64,000 bases of DNA from Pseudofabraea citricarpa (lineage: Eukaryota > Ascomycota > Leotiomycetes > Helotiales > Dermateaceae). This document shows positions 12,250 through 23,319 of the stretch, one piece after another. The notes under the pieces were generated by a model. The model searched no databases. It was not told the origin of the DNA and was given only the letters and a program-made list of their open reading frames with translations. Each line of letters begins with the position of its first letter. Within the stretch, counting starts at the first letter, position 1. Made by a program: the position numbers and the translations under genes. The stretch lies in assembly GCA_029641185.1 (NCBI GenBank), contig JAPWGK010000004.1:434001-498000 (forward strand), given 5' to 3'.

Positions 12250-12780
12250 TTGAAGCTATTCGCAATAGCCTCCCCATATATAAGTGACTCTAAATTCGAC
12301 GATCAGGATACCAGGCCGGTATCGATTACCCTAGGGCCTACGCCAGAAGGTACCTTCCCTACGGAGGAGGCGGTTGATTAACACCTTGGTAGCGATACTA
12401 ACCTACTCGAAAGAGTAGATAAGATTATTCCTATCGCCGGCCCAGGGAAACGTACCGCTGCTACTGAAAATAAGGCTACGGCATCGGAGTACTATAAGTT
12501 AGAATCACAGTTACCCGTACGATTGAAGGGCAAAAACCAAAAGAATAGCGTGGCTACAGCAGGGAGTTAATATGATCCGATTATATTAGAGAGCGATAAC
12601 GACAATAGGATACTAGTAGTAGGCGACGACGAGGTAGCAGCAAAGGTACTCGCCAGGCGTAAAACACGTATAGGAGTACCCGTGGGATACGAATCGCAGT
12701 CACAGGAGGCTTACTAGTTATTATATGAGGAAGGCTACGTGCCAGAGTAGTACAGTGAAATAATATATCTTCATTTTTAC
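12250..12780 (+). pseudogene. Decayed ORF inside the inverted-repeat element
   Basis: Reading from 12250 in one frame gives protein-like sequence through about 177 codons, broken by four stops at 12379 (TAA), 12568 (TAA), 12715 (TAG) and 12748 (TAG). All four are one C-to-T change away from glutamine codons; none is TGA. Open stretches of 43, 62 and 48 codons lie between them. The translation is rich in E, D, V and K and includes an acidic patch IILESDNDN that looks like a SUMO-interacting motif. I do not recognise a family. Random sequence cannot be ruled out, because stop density is only about half the chance expectation. Confidence 0.4.
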
Positions 12781-12808
12781 GCATATATAATATCTGCGGG
12801 CAACAACA

Positions 12809-12944
12809 GTGGTATACTATAATACACAGGCGTGGCAGCCATTATAGTACAAATTACAGTAGGCCGTGCTTCCTCCGATATGAGCCCCGATGTCACGTTA
12901 TTGAAGGCCACTTAGACGACGTTGAAGGCCGAATAGCCATTCCC
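12809..12944 (-). repeat. Right terminal inverted repeat
   Basis: Reverse complement partner of 12061-12196, about 95% identical by eye. Confidence 0.9.
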
Positions 12945-12952
12945 AACTTGTT
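12945..12952. repeat. Right target-site duplication AACTTGTT
   Basis: Perfect copy of 12053-12060 that directly abuts the end of the right inverted repeat. Confidence 0.85.
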
Positions 12953-15900
12953 GTTGTCGTCGCAAGTACTCTTGACCTAGTGACAATACCAGGTTGATGC
13001 GTGTTTTGGGTCTCACCTACCCCACATCTAGTCGACGCATCTGCCGGCCGAGGCAGGGCAATCGATCAATCAAGGCCTGCGGTGTGATTGTGATGTGATG
13101 ATAGAACATCTCCCGCACGCTTCGGTGGCTCAAGATGCAAGCCATGGCCTGCTTGCTGCGCGGGAGGGAGTGGCTTTGGGCGTCAATCGTGCTGAAGAAG
13201 AGCAGAGTCAGTTTTGACTTTTGGGCCCTACTACGGAGCAAGCGCCGGTGCGAGCCAGTGAGTGAGTGAATGAGTGAGTGAGTGAGTGAGTGAGAGAGTG
13301 GATGCTTGGATCAGGCTCCTCAGAGGTGCGATAAACAACAGGTCGAAGCAAAACAATCGAAAAGGTGGACCTTTCCATACCATACCGGCCAGGGTGCAGC
13401 AAAGGAGGGTTGCAAGTTGCCAGTTGCAAGGGGGTCCTGAATGCTTTTGTTTGTCTTGTGCAGACAGACGTCTTCTAGCCTGGGCATTCTGGGAATAAGC
13501 GGGAGATTGAGAGAGTTGCGAAAAAGAAGCATCACCCGTCAGCGGATAGAGCACCGCCCCGGCAGTGCTAGAGGACGCCCCTCGCTCGCCACAGCGACAT
13601 TCTGCCAGCGCAGCGGTGAGTGCGGTGCAGCGAGCCGCGGGGCTGTCAGTATCACGGGTCACCACTGGCCGGCCGGCATAGGCAGAGGGGACCCGGCACA
13701 TTTCATCTAGTAACCAGTAACCAGTGAACCACTGAGTGCTCGCAGGCTAAACTCGCAGTGGAGCATCAGGGAAAAAGGGTGAGGAGTAAAGTGGCTGCTC
13801 GCTAAGTGGAGAGGGCTTGTGGTGGAGCTGTAGTGGCTTCAGGACCTGCTCCGTGGTGTCTCCCTGTCCACCACCTCAACCACAACCACCACAAACCACC
13901 ACAACCACCACACAAACCACCACCACTAACATCATCCCTACCACCCTCAGCGTCATTTTGGAGAGGGGGGGGGGAGGGAGAGATGGATAATGGGGTCCCT
14001 CAGCGCACCCTGGATTCTCCATCCACACCACAGCCGCTGAAATCATTACAACGACACCATTGGCCCGCGGCCCCCCAGCTGTGGTTTGCCCCATCTTGCT
14101 ACTCTACTGTACTGTAGCGTACTGTCCTTTGGACCCTGCAACATTATCACGACAGCAGTATTGGGATTTCGCAGGCGCACGACGGCTATTCGATGGTCCT
14201 CGGCGGGGGCTCCTCAGTCCTCCTACACCTCTCCAATGACCCAGCACTTGGCACCGCACACCTACGCCATCACTCAATCTCAGCGATGGCTGTGGCATGT
14301 AGCACACGATGTTCCGAGGGCAGCATCGAGCTACGCTCTTTGCAGCGCAACCGCATTCCCACCACCTACCGCTTTTGCTCCTAGCAGCTCTTCTCACAGC
14401 CGTGGCTTGCCCGTATGTCGAAGTATCCGGACGCCAACATGTCTTGTAACAATAGAGATGGCGACAGCGCTGTGAAGCATGAGCCGTTGACGCACGGCGC
14501 TACGGTACTTGAACGCGCGAGGCTTGAGCCAACCACCCGCATCAGAAGAGAGGAAGAGAGAAAGAAAAAGAAAAAGAAAAAAAAAACGCTTGGGGAAAAC
14601 TGGAGAAGGCTGCGGTCATCCAACATACATACTACTCCCGTATTGTACTGTACTGTACATACATACTTCCACACCAACCATTCGGAAGTGCTTCACCACC
14701 ACCTCCTCCTCATCCCCCAAACGGGAATAGGCTAGGGAGCAGAAGCCGGAGCAGCGTTGCAGTGTCGTCAGGCGCGGACTGGCATTCGTGGTTCCGCTCT
14801 CCTCTGCTTTGCTCGCTCTCTTCTTGGTTGCTTGAAGTGCAGTGCAGTGCAGTCAAGTGAAGTGAATACGTACGGGTAGTGAGTGATTGGTGAGTCCTGG
14901 TGGTGGTGGATGACGGGTGACGGGTTGACTTGGCTGCCCCAACGTCTTGCATACCCACACGCCTTCTGCGGCCGGCCAATCATGCGCGGCTGCTCCTCGA
15001 CTTGGCTCTGGGATATCCCTGCCCTCACGACCGCTGCTCAGTCTGCACGCTTGCTGTCGACCCCGGCCCCCTGGCGCCCTCAACCCTAGCCCCTGGCACC
15101 CTGGCACCCTGGTCGGGATGTTCTTTATGGGTCCTCATCCCTGCTCAAGTCCATCATATCCCATCATACCTTTTTTTATGAATCTCCTCAAGGAATTCTT
15201 ATGTAAAGCTCTTCGCCCCCCGCCTTGTAGGTGATCGACCTCGAATCTTCCCTCATCCTCCCTTCACCACTGTTATCAGCCTCTGCATACGACTCAGTCT
15301 AGTCCAGCTACCTCAGTTACCATCCATCCATCCATCCCCCTCTCCAACTCAGCCATCATCATCTCCATCAGACACGTTTTGGAGCCCTGATCAGCACCCG
15401 CGCCATATCACACCCACGTCCCGCTATCTATCTGCCCAACATCAACTACTCAAATCCCCCGAGCGCCAAACACTTGTTACAGGCACCTCCGCCCGAACCA
15501 TCCCAAAGATCGTCATATATAAATACATCCATCCATCTCAAGATTCCCACAGCACAGCAGACTGCCGGAACGAAGATCTGACAGCGTGCCGTCGCCAGCC
15601 TTGGATTGTCTCAAAGTGGACCAGGCTGATGAGCTTAATCTCCAAGTCCAGCACAAGACAGGTAGAAGCGCATTACGCTGGGAGAATTGCAAAAGCATAC
15701 CAGTGTCGATCTTTGCTCAAGCCATCCTCTTGCAGCCCGTAGACCGCAGACCGCAGACCGCTGCAGCTCCACCCATCGAATCCCTTACGACCCCCCCAGC
15801 GACCCCCCAGCGGGCCATCAGACGAGAGACTGTACCCTGTGCCCACACGCACAACTACCACCGTCCCTCACGCCGTTACTTCTCCGCCATTACCAGACCA

Positions 15901-16180
15901 CAGTCCTCAGGCGAATTACATCTCGTACAAGGGGACACTATTCCAGCTTAAATCTACCTCCAACCAACGTCCTGGATTTGGTCCCAATTTTTTGGTGTAC
16001 CGTCAAGCACATAAGAACGCTGATCCCCCTTCGATCGACTCGTTATTACCTACAAAGTCACTCGGTCCAAAGTGACACAAACTTGTAGACGGGATCTTGC
16101 ATATCATCTTGAAACTACCCTCACTCCTCGGACAACATCACCTTCTCGTCGCATCCGACCTCTGATCTACCTCTAAAAAG
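12953..16180. other. Gene-free region and probable long leader of the FlbC-like gene
   Basis: About 3.2 kb without a convincing gene. It contains a GTGA microsatellite, A-rich and GTACTGTAC-type motifs, and from about 15200 a pyrimidine-rich stretch with many short upstream ATGs. This stretch looks like a long 5' leader of the zinc-finger gene. Fungal developmental regulators often have such leaders; the transcript extent is not visible here. Confidence 0.5.
13257..13299. repeat. GTGA microsatellite
   Basis: About ten GTGA/GAGT units with one imperfect unit (GAAT). It explains the SLTHSLTHS-like translation of local ORFs. Confidence 0.9.
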
Positions 16181-17470
16181 ATGACTATGGCCATCGACAA
16201 CCAACAACGCTTCGGCGGCGTCAACTTCGACCATATGCCTTACTCCAACCCTACTCCTCAGTTCACCGATCCATGGAACTCTCAACAGCAGCAAACCTCT
16301 GCTCCCGCGAGCCACTCGCTCTACGCATCCCAATCCCACAGTCTGAACGCTCCGCATGGCCTCAATCCCAACCTGGGTCTTGACAGTCTGGCAAAGCAGC
16401 ATCAGCAACAACACCAGCAAGTGAGCCGCATCGGAAGCAATGTTTCAATGGGATCGTATGCCAATGTGCCAGCCACAACAGCAGGTAGCTCTCTCTCGTC
16501 CGTGGATTTCTATGGACAGGAAGTACTCACTACTGCGCAAGATCTTTTGAGCCCCAACCAACGTTTGCACTCCATCTCGCCTAGCGGTGCGTATAGCAAC
16601 GATGTTCAGTACAATCGAGCTCCCTCGCCATCTTTTGTACCTACCTCAACTCCATACGAGAATATGGGATATGCTCCGGCGCCAATAAGGTCAACCTATT
16701 CGGTCCAGCAAGCTCCACAAGACTCCCGACGTCTCTCACAATCGTCAGTCTCCTCTTCTCCCTTCAATCCTAGCGATGCGCCGCACCCGATTCGGAACTC
16801 ATTTATTGACTTCTCCAATAGATCCTTATCGGAATCCGCGCGAAGCTTTGGCGACGCCATTGACGCGAGTAGGGGCATGATTGCTATGAGCCAAAACACC
16901 ACGCCACGAAACATTTATGGGCCTCAAGGGCGTACTGGCCGAGGATCAGGTGATTCCTATGGTTTTCCATCAACGCACTCCACCAGTTCGTCCATCTCCT
17001 CCACTGGGAATTACCCCTCATACTTCGGCGGCTCAGTGGATTCTTCAGTGAGCGATTACTCGAACGCCGGCTCTGATATTGAGTCCGTGTCATCGCGAAC
17101 CCTGCCAAGGCCCTCGGGTCTCATCAACAATGGCATCCCGCCAGCACCTCAATCGATGATGGGCCAGTTCAGTTCAAAGGTTTCTTCCAGCACGCAGAAA
17201 AAGCACAAGTGCAAAGTTTGCGATAAGCGATTTACTCGGCCCAGCTCGCTACAGACACACATGTACAGTCACACTGGCGAAAAGCGTAAGTCATTCATGA
17301 CCTCGAACCGGATGCTAGATCTCCCGTGCTAACCCGGCACAGCATTTTCTTGTGAGGTTGAAGGCTGTGGGCGTCACTTCTCCGTTGTGTCGAACCTGCG
17401 AAGACACCGCAAAGTCCACAAAGGCGAGGCGCAATCCGAAGCTGGCTCTGAAGATCACCAGTCGGACTAG
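16181..17470 (+). CDS. flbC: C2H2 zinc-finger transcription factor, FlbC-like
   Basis: DNA-binding regulator resembling FlbC, a C2H2 factor that activates asexual development (conidiation) in Aspergillus. Exons are 16181-17285 and 17343-17470, joined in phase 1; the 57-base intron (GTAAGT..GCACAG) falls exactly in the linker between the two fingers. The product has 410 residues. A long low-complexity N-terminus is rich in S, Q, P and Y. Finger 1 starts at residue 344 (CKVCDKRFTRPSSLQTHMYSH). After the spliced HTGEKPF linker, finger 2 covers about residues 372-394, with C-x4-C and the block GRHFSVVSNLRRH. The tail is short and acidic. The finger pair and its C-terminal position fit FlbC; other closely related two-finger regulators cannot be excluded. 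The start is chosen by frame continuity; a second ATG is two codons downstream. Confidence 0.8.
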
Positions 17471-18693
17471 AGAAGCGCTTACTGTACACCAAAAGCGAAT
17501 TGTCGATACATTACGAACCCCTGAATTATGGAAGTTCCATACCGAGAGCGAAATACGTCAAAAGTCGATTATTTTGAGGCCACCTAGCCGGCCTCGTGTG
17601 CTATTTATCTTACACCCCGCGCCCTGTCTTGTTATTTTGTTGCGATATCCTTTCTGCGTGTTGATATCCACTGTGCTGTGCAACAGCCAACTGCGCTTGC
17701 CTTTTAGAACATTATTCTTCTTCTAATACTATCGCTGAGAATGCGGCCTCTGGCCGCTTATGGGAACTGGGAACTTTTTTTTCTTCGGGCGTTTGAAGCG
17801 GAGATATTTCTCGCCCGGGTTGGGCTTGAGGATTGTACTATTATGGGAGATTTTTCTTGACGCTCGTTTTATGTCACATATACCCCCACGGCCTCTTTGA
17901 GAGAGAGAGAGAGGAGGCTATAGCCTACAGTCGCTACGATTAGATTAATGTCACCAATACTTTTAATAATTTTTTACACTGGCCGCGCCGATGGCCAGGA
18001 ATAGATAATGTCTAAACACCTTTTCCCTCACTCGTCGCGACTCTGCTACTTCATCTGTGCTGGATGCTCCTCTCCGTCGGCGGGTTGAAGCAGCTTCACC
18101 GCTGCCCCTTCGGTGTGGCAGTCATGCACTTGCAGATCTGTGGCCGAATTGAGCGTACGGGCCATTCCCGAAGAGCGTTGGGAAACCCTCGGAGACTCAG
18201 AAGCAGGCAGTCCCGTGACGATGATACCCAGCGGGGAGAAGAGAGAGAGAGAGAGTGGAGGTGGTGAAGGAGCCGGTGTTCTCCAATGGTTCCAAAGGCG
18301 TTCCACTCGCCTTTGTCGTTCGATACGAGTCTGAGACGGCGCCGGGTGACGATCGGACGAAGAGAAGAAGAGCACGGTACAGTTACGGTTACGGTAGTGG
18401 TGGTAGTAAGGTCTGGTAGGGTATGACGTGGGGAGCAGCGACTCAGCGAGACAGACACCGCACAATCCCACCTTCTTCGGAAGACCCCTTGCACGACGAC
18501 TTCTGAAACGTACTTAATCTGGACTGGGGGGTGGAGGGGGGAGAGGAGGGGGGCGGGTGATCCATCTGCCATCCTCCATATCTCAGCATGAGAGGCCGAT
18601 AAACAGATTACCATTCAACCCTCTTCCCTCCCTCTCGCGAACCCGGAAGCGAAAATGGGGCCGCGGAAGCAAAAACCCTCTTTCGGGGGTGCG

Positions 18694-18743
18694 AGGGAGG
18701 GATGGAGGGTTGGAGGGTTGGAGGGTTGGAGGGTTGGAGGGGA
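18694..18743 (+). repeat. GGAGGGTT tandem tract (G-quadruplex candidate)
   Basis: At least seven GGG runs at regular spacing within 50 bases on the plus strand. It is not the TTAGGG telomere unit. Confidence 0.85.
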
Positions 18744-18972
18744 GAGTTGTGGTTGGAAAGAAAGAGAGAAAGAGAGAAGAGGGAAGAGGGTGGAGATTTG
18801 GGGTGGCGGATCACATGACTGACTTGCGAGTTAAAGCACAGGAAAGCAAAGTGCAGTCAGTACTGTACAGTACAGTACAATACAATACAGTAGGTACCAT
18901 ACAGTAGTAGTACACAACAACAGTAATCGTTATTTTCTCGCCAAAGATGAAAGCATGCCAGTCAGGGATTTT

Positions 18973-19084
18973 AGGGAGGGGCGCATGGGGGGGGGGCATG
19001 GGGGGATGGTAGGGGGGATGGTCAAGAATTACAGGGAGTTTGTAGGGGGGGTGATGGAGGGGCAGCGAGGGAGAGGGAGAGGGA
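18973..19084 (+). repeat. G-run cluster
   Basis: A dense series of G-runs of 3 to 10 bases on the plus strand, followed by GGGAGA units. Confidence 0.8.
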
Positions 19085-20912
19085 GAGCGAGGCTTTTTCA
19101 ACGACGGGCAGCTGTTGGCACTTGCGCGACAGGGACCAGCACCGGGACCGGGACCGGCACGCGGACGGGGGGGGAATGGCGATGGGGATGCTGATGCTGT
19201 TGCTGTTGCTGATGGCTGTGCTTCGGGAGCACGATCCAGGAAGCCGATGGATCTCTAATCCGGTCGCTGTGTTTTCTGTCTTTTCTGTCTTTCTGTCTTT
19301 TCCTGGTACAGGTGAAGGTGCGTGCGTGCGTACGTCAGCTTCCATCATCGCTATAGCATACTGTATAGTTACACTCCGGCGGTACTCCATCCATCTCCAT
19401 ACTGTATCCATCTCCATGTTCCATGTCTATCACCATCTCCATCTCCATACTGTAACCACTCCTCCCGCAACTCGGTAGCAGCCATCCACTACTGTACTGC
19501 GCCATCGTCAGCATCCACCATCTTGCTCTTCCTCCTCCTCCTCCTCCTCCATCATCATCACCATCCACAATCAACCATCCACGCCGGCCCCTGGAATACA
19601 TCCGTAACACGCGCAACCCACTTTTCTCCCATCTGCGACTCTACTACGGGCTCTGCCACTCTGCAACTCTGCAACTCTGCCACTCTGCGGAGGCAAAAAA
19701 GACCCAGCAGCGCAATCAGGCAGCAAATAAATGGCCGGCGAACCACTGGTCAACAATTATACTCCCGGCCCATATGCTTCTTCTTCTTCTTCCTCTTCTT
19801 CCTCTTCTTCCTACACTAAGGTTTCATAGATTAAGGGTCCAACTGCAATCTGCAACATGCTTGGGTGCCCGAATCATGATTGATTGATGACATGGAGTCA
19901 TGGAGTCATGGCCCATCGATGATGTAGCCTGTCGCTGCTGAGTGGCCGTGTTTCGAGCCCTGCTGCCCTCTCTGCCTTTCTGTCACATTTGTTTCTCAGA
20001 TGAGATGGACGAACATGACGGCAGTGGCTTGATTCGCAGCAGGGTTCCGGGGACGCGCGCGAAAAGCCGAGGCCAGGGAGAGCATGCAAACGTCGTCATT
20101 TGGGTTCGTGCTCCGGATGCAGAAGCAGATGCAGAATTAATATCGCCGCACACCACTGTCACCACCCTCACCACCACTCACAGCTGCAGCCACAGCCACA
20201 GCTACTCCAACACATCCAGCTCCAGCACACCTCCCATACTACTTACTACGGGAGCTGGACAAAGGTGCCCAATCCAAACTCAATCGAGTGGCAACCTCTC
20301 CAATGCAAATGAATGTTGAGGCAATTTCTTCAGATGACAGATGACAAAATACAGACGACAAGTGACAGCTGACAGCCTCGGCGACATACTGTCCCCCATC
20401 ATACTGTGCCTGTGCTGGGCGACCTCTATCGTGGGCTCATGGCCAATCATCCGTTGTCAACACAAACAAACCTCAGCTGGATAGTACTCAAGTCCGGGTA
20501 TAATCAACGTGCAGCAACATGGTTCTACCATCTCACTTCACTAAAGTTTGAGTAAAGGGAACTGCTTTGGGTCATAATAGTCAACGGCTTGAACTTGGAT
20601 ATTGTAGAACAACAAGCTTGTCTGGTACGACTTCACTTCCAGCTCCCGACACCATCACATGACATCTCCACCCAGCCATGGCAGCGCCAGCCTTGTGACG
20701 ACACGGCTGAGATACAATCAAGGTCTCAGCCAACCGTACTACACATTCCGGCAGTAAAGTATGAGGTCACAAGCTAGAATAAATCCGCTTGGATGGTAGC
20801 TACATGATGAGAGAAAAGATTTAGCCAGGTAGGAGTCTTAACACGCTGCAGCTATTATCAACCATCAGGCCTCCATCACAAGGAACCCATATACATTTCA
20901 ATTTCATAGACA

Positions 20913-21652
20913 ATGGCCGTTGAACCGTCCACGCACTCGACCCGAGACCCTGCGCACCCATCGAATCCCAACCAGGACCATACCACCAAACACGGTGAGA
21001 AGCCAGACAATGCCTTTACTGCAATCACCGATCCAGAATTCCTCCCGACCCTTGAGTCGGCTCCAAAGACTCAACATCTCAAATCATACCTCGTCTTGAT
21101 ATCACTCGTCGTCGGAGGTGTGGTCGGCGCATGGTTCTATGGCTTCGAACTTTTCCAGTTCTCCTCGACCCAGGATCCCCCCATCCCCTTCCAACCAACT
21201 GAACCGACCCTTTCGAGCTCGTCCGTCCTGGAAGTGGGAGGCTTGCTGGCTTTGATCGTTGTTGCGTTGTTGGTCTTGATCAGTTGGACGGGCGCTTTGT
21301 GGATTGACTGGTGGGAGCTTGTTCTTGGCTATGTAAGTATTGTACTCCATGGTCGCCGGATATTTTCTTTTATTTCTTTCCACATCCCATGTTAGGATCA
21401 TGGTTGCAGGGGCGCATCCATATCTGCTCTGTTTTGCTTGCGTCGCACAAGCTCATTGAGATATTGTCTCTTTTTGAAATACCAATTACTGATTCCATGT
21501 GCGAACAGTGGTGGCTAAGGTAAGAATGCACCTGTGTCTCCCCTAGATTGACTAAGGCTAATATGATCAATAGCATGCCTGCGGGTGCCGCAGCAGGCCT
21601 ATGTCTGGTCTTGATGCAAGAAACCAGTAGTGGGATGGATGAGGTAGAATAA
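20913..21652 (+). CDS. Small membrane protein, unrecognised
   Basis: I do not recognise a family. The proposed exons are 20913-21332, 21410-21519 and 21574-21652, all with GT..AG introns (GTAAGT donor, TTGCAG acceptor; GTAAGA donor, AATAG acceptor) and consistent frame, giving 202 residues. The N-terminal 50 residues are polar. A first membrane helix (SYLVLISLVVGGVVGAWFYG) lies at about residues 52-72, a second (LLALIVVALLVLISW) at about 110-126, and a short hydrophobic segment (AGAAAGLCLVLM) in the last exon. The middle exon is uncertain. A version using only the 11-base exon 21509-21519 keeps the same frame and would join LGY to WWL directly. That version is more compact and perhaps the better membrane protein. 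Confidence 0.6.
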
Positions 21653-22810
21653 ATGTATGCATTATAGATGAGGGCAAGTTTCGAGGATAGTTGTAAGATA
21701 ATGGAGGGTTGGCTGATTGACTGGGCGCACTCTCGATCTGTTGGAATGAACAGGCTTTCGTTTAGAGTCTAACCTGCGAATTTTCCCCATGGAGTATTTT
21801 ATTGAGTGGTTCGCTCCCTCTCGGCTTCGACATTGTCGTGAAGGACCCGATTCAATTCGCAGAGCTTGCCTGCTTGCTTTTGGTGGGACGAACAAAACTA
21901 GAGCGCGAACTGGATGCGCCCCCGATATGTCAACTTATTCGAAACCGAGCTGCGTTACGGCATCACGACTCTCGGGTTCTTGGAGCGGGTGGAGAAGCAA
22001 TGAGGGACCGAAGTAGCGCACTGCCAAACGATAGCGACGGGGAAATATACCAGATAGTAACTTAACAGATGAGCATTCCCCATGACTTGATTTGAATTGA
22101 TTCAATATGATATGTGGAGATGAGGGAAAGAGAAACAGACGTTGAGGTGTTTCCTGCAAGAGAGGTGTGACATGTGAGATGTGAGGAGAAGGATGAAATC
22201 GAGAAGTCGCCGTGTTGATGTATGGTGGTAAAAGTGGTAGGTAGGTAGGTAGCTCTTCTTACCGTTCATCCGATACTTGGCCTTGGTAAGCAAGCAAGCT
22301 TTCATTCAAATACCTTATGCAGAGAGAGAGGGAACACATGCGCAGTGCGCAGTGCGCATACGCACACGCACACGCAAGCTCGTCCAACACGAGAACGAGA
22401 GGGAGAGGGAAGAGGGAGAGGGAGAGGGAGCGCATGGCCTGATGTATCCAAGGTATCTATCTATCGCATGCATTTTACTGTTCCGTAGGCGCAGCGCAGA
22501 GCAGAGCAGTGCAGTACAAATGCAAGCCGGCGGTCCGAAGAAGAATACAGCGGAGCGGAGCAAGGTCTCGTGAGTTGTGAGTCGTGAGTCGTCCACGGTA
22601 GGCATAGCATGTTCGCGCGTGCGAGCAGAAGCAGACTCGGATTCGGGAGTAAATTACTGTACGATGGCGTATACGAGCGAGCGTGTAATACTTACTACTG
22701 TAACTGCTGCAGTGCAGTGTAAGGATGCTGCTACAGTACAGTATGATCAAACCAACAACGCCTTCGCCTCTACCCCGGATCACCAAGTTCCCCTTCCCGA
22801 AGTGCTTGAC

Positions 22811-22835
22811 AGATGGATGGATGGATGGATGGATA
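22811..22835. repeat. GATG microsatellite
   Basis: Five consecutive GATG units followed by a degenerate one. Confidence 0.9.
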
Positions 22836-22912
22836 GACGGATGCTCATGCAGTACAGTACCTACCTGCGCTGTACCTGAAAAGGTAATACATTTTATTCT
22901 CCGGGAATCTAA

Positions 22913-22978
22913 TCCCATCCCATCCGTGACCCATCGCATCGCATCCCATCCCATCCCATCCTACTGTATCCCATCCCG
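22913..22978. repeat. CATCC/CATCG pentamer tract
   Basis: Repeated ATCCC and ATCGC pentamers with two short interruptions. Confidence 0.85.
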
Positions 22979-23319
22979 ACTCATCAGGGATGCGCCGCTG
23001 ATCTTCGTGGGCCTGATGATCCATCAACTTTGGATCTAGATCTGGACCAGTCCATGGGACTGACTGACTGACTAGCAAACCGTTGCGTCTTAGTCTCCGC
23101 GCCTGTCGCAGATGGACGTCGAGCGTGGTAAACGTAAGCAGGTAGGGCAAGGCAGAGAAGCATATTCCATGTGCACATTGATGCCCGTATCCATTGTAAA
23201 CAGTTTGTCTTCCCTTGCTATATGCCCTTTATTTGCTACATTAATGCCTTTAACTTACAATCGCTCAACGCCAAAGCACTTGCTTATTCCCGCCCAGAAT
23301 CCCATCTTGCACGTCCTCC

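Larger units (their letters stand above)
12061..12944. mobile_element. Non-autonomous DNA transposon with long terminal inverted repeats
   Basis: An 884-bp element bounded by inverted repeats of 136 bp (12061-12196 and 12809-12944) that differ at only about six positions. It is flanked by the perfect 8-bp direct repeat AACTTGTT. Each terminal repeat holds two copies of GGCCTTCAA about 23 bases apart, the kind of subterminal motif a transposase might bind. Long terminal repeats with an 8-9 bp duplication fit the Mutator-like (MULE) group best. The hAT group also makes 8-bp duplications but usually has short terminal repeats. No transposase domain is recognisable, so the element is probably mobilised in trans. 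The interior (about 12250-12780) carries a decayed reading frame described separately. Superfamily assignment is inference; the structure is read directly. Confidence 0.85.
17471..20912. other. Gene-free region, G-rich and microsatellite-rich
   Basis: About 3.4 kb with no convincing gene. It holds the zinc-finger gene's 3' end, a GA tract near 17899, a strong G-run cluster (18694-18743 and 18973-19084), CTC/CAT-rich stretches around 19390-19560, and TTC repeats near 19780. ORFs here are repeat-driven and overlap on both strands. Confidence 0.5.
21653..23319. other. Intergenic region between two convergent genes
   Basis: About 1.7 kb with no convincing gene. It includes a GATG microsatellite (22811-22835), a CATCC/CATCG tract (22913-22978), GAGAGG repeats near 22400, and GTACTGTA/CAGTACAG-like motifs near 22730 and 22850. 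Confidence 0.55.

Noticed and set aside
13231..13701. ORF with SLTHSLTHS repeats
   Set aside because: Produced by the GTGA microsatellite; no other protein character.
18096..18614. Minus-strand ORFs of 141 and 172 codons
   Set aside because: Low-complexity serine-rich translation from GA/CT tracts; mutually overlapping frames.
18694..18743. Telomere-like repeat
   Set aside because: The unit is GGAGGGTT, not TTAGGG, and it lies between normal genes; treated as a simple repeat.
22475..22954. Minus-strand ORF of 159 codons
   Set aside because: It begins in the CATCC and GATG microsatellites (HPSIHPSIHPS-like) and lacks protein character.
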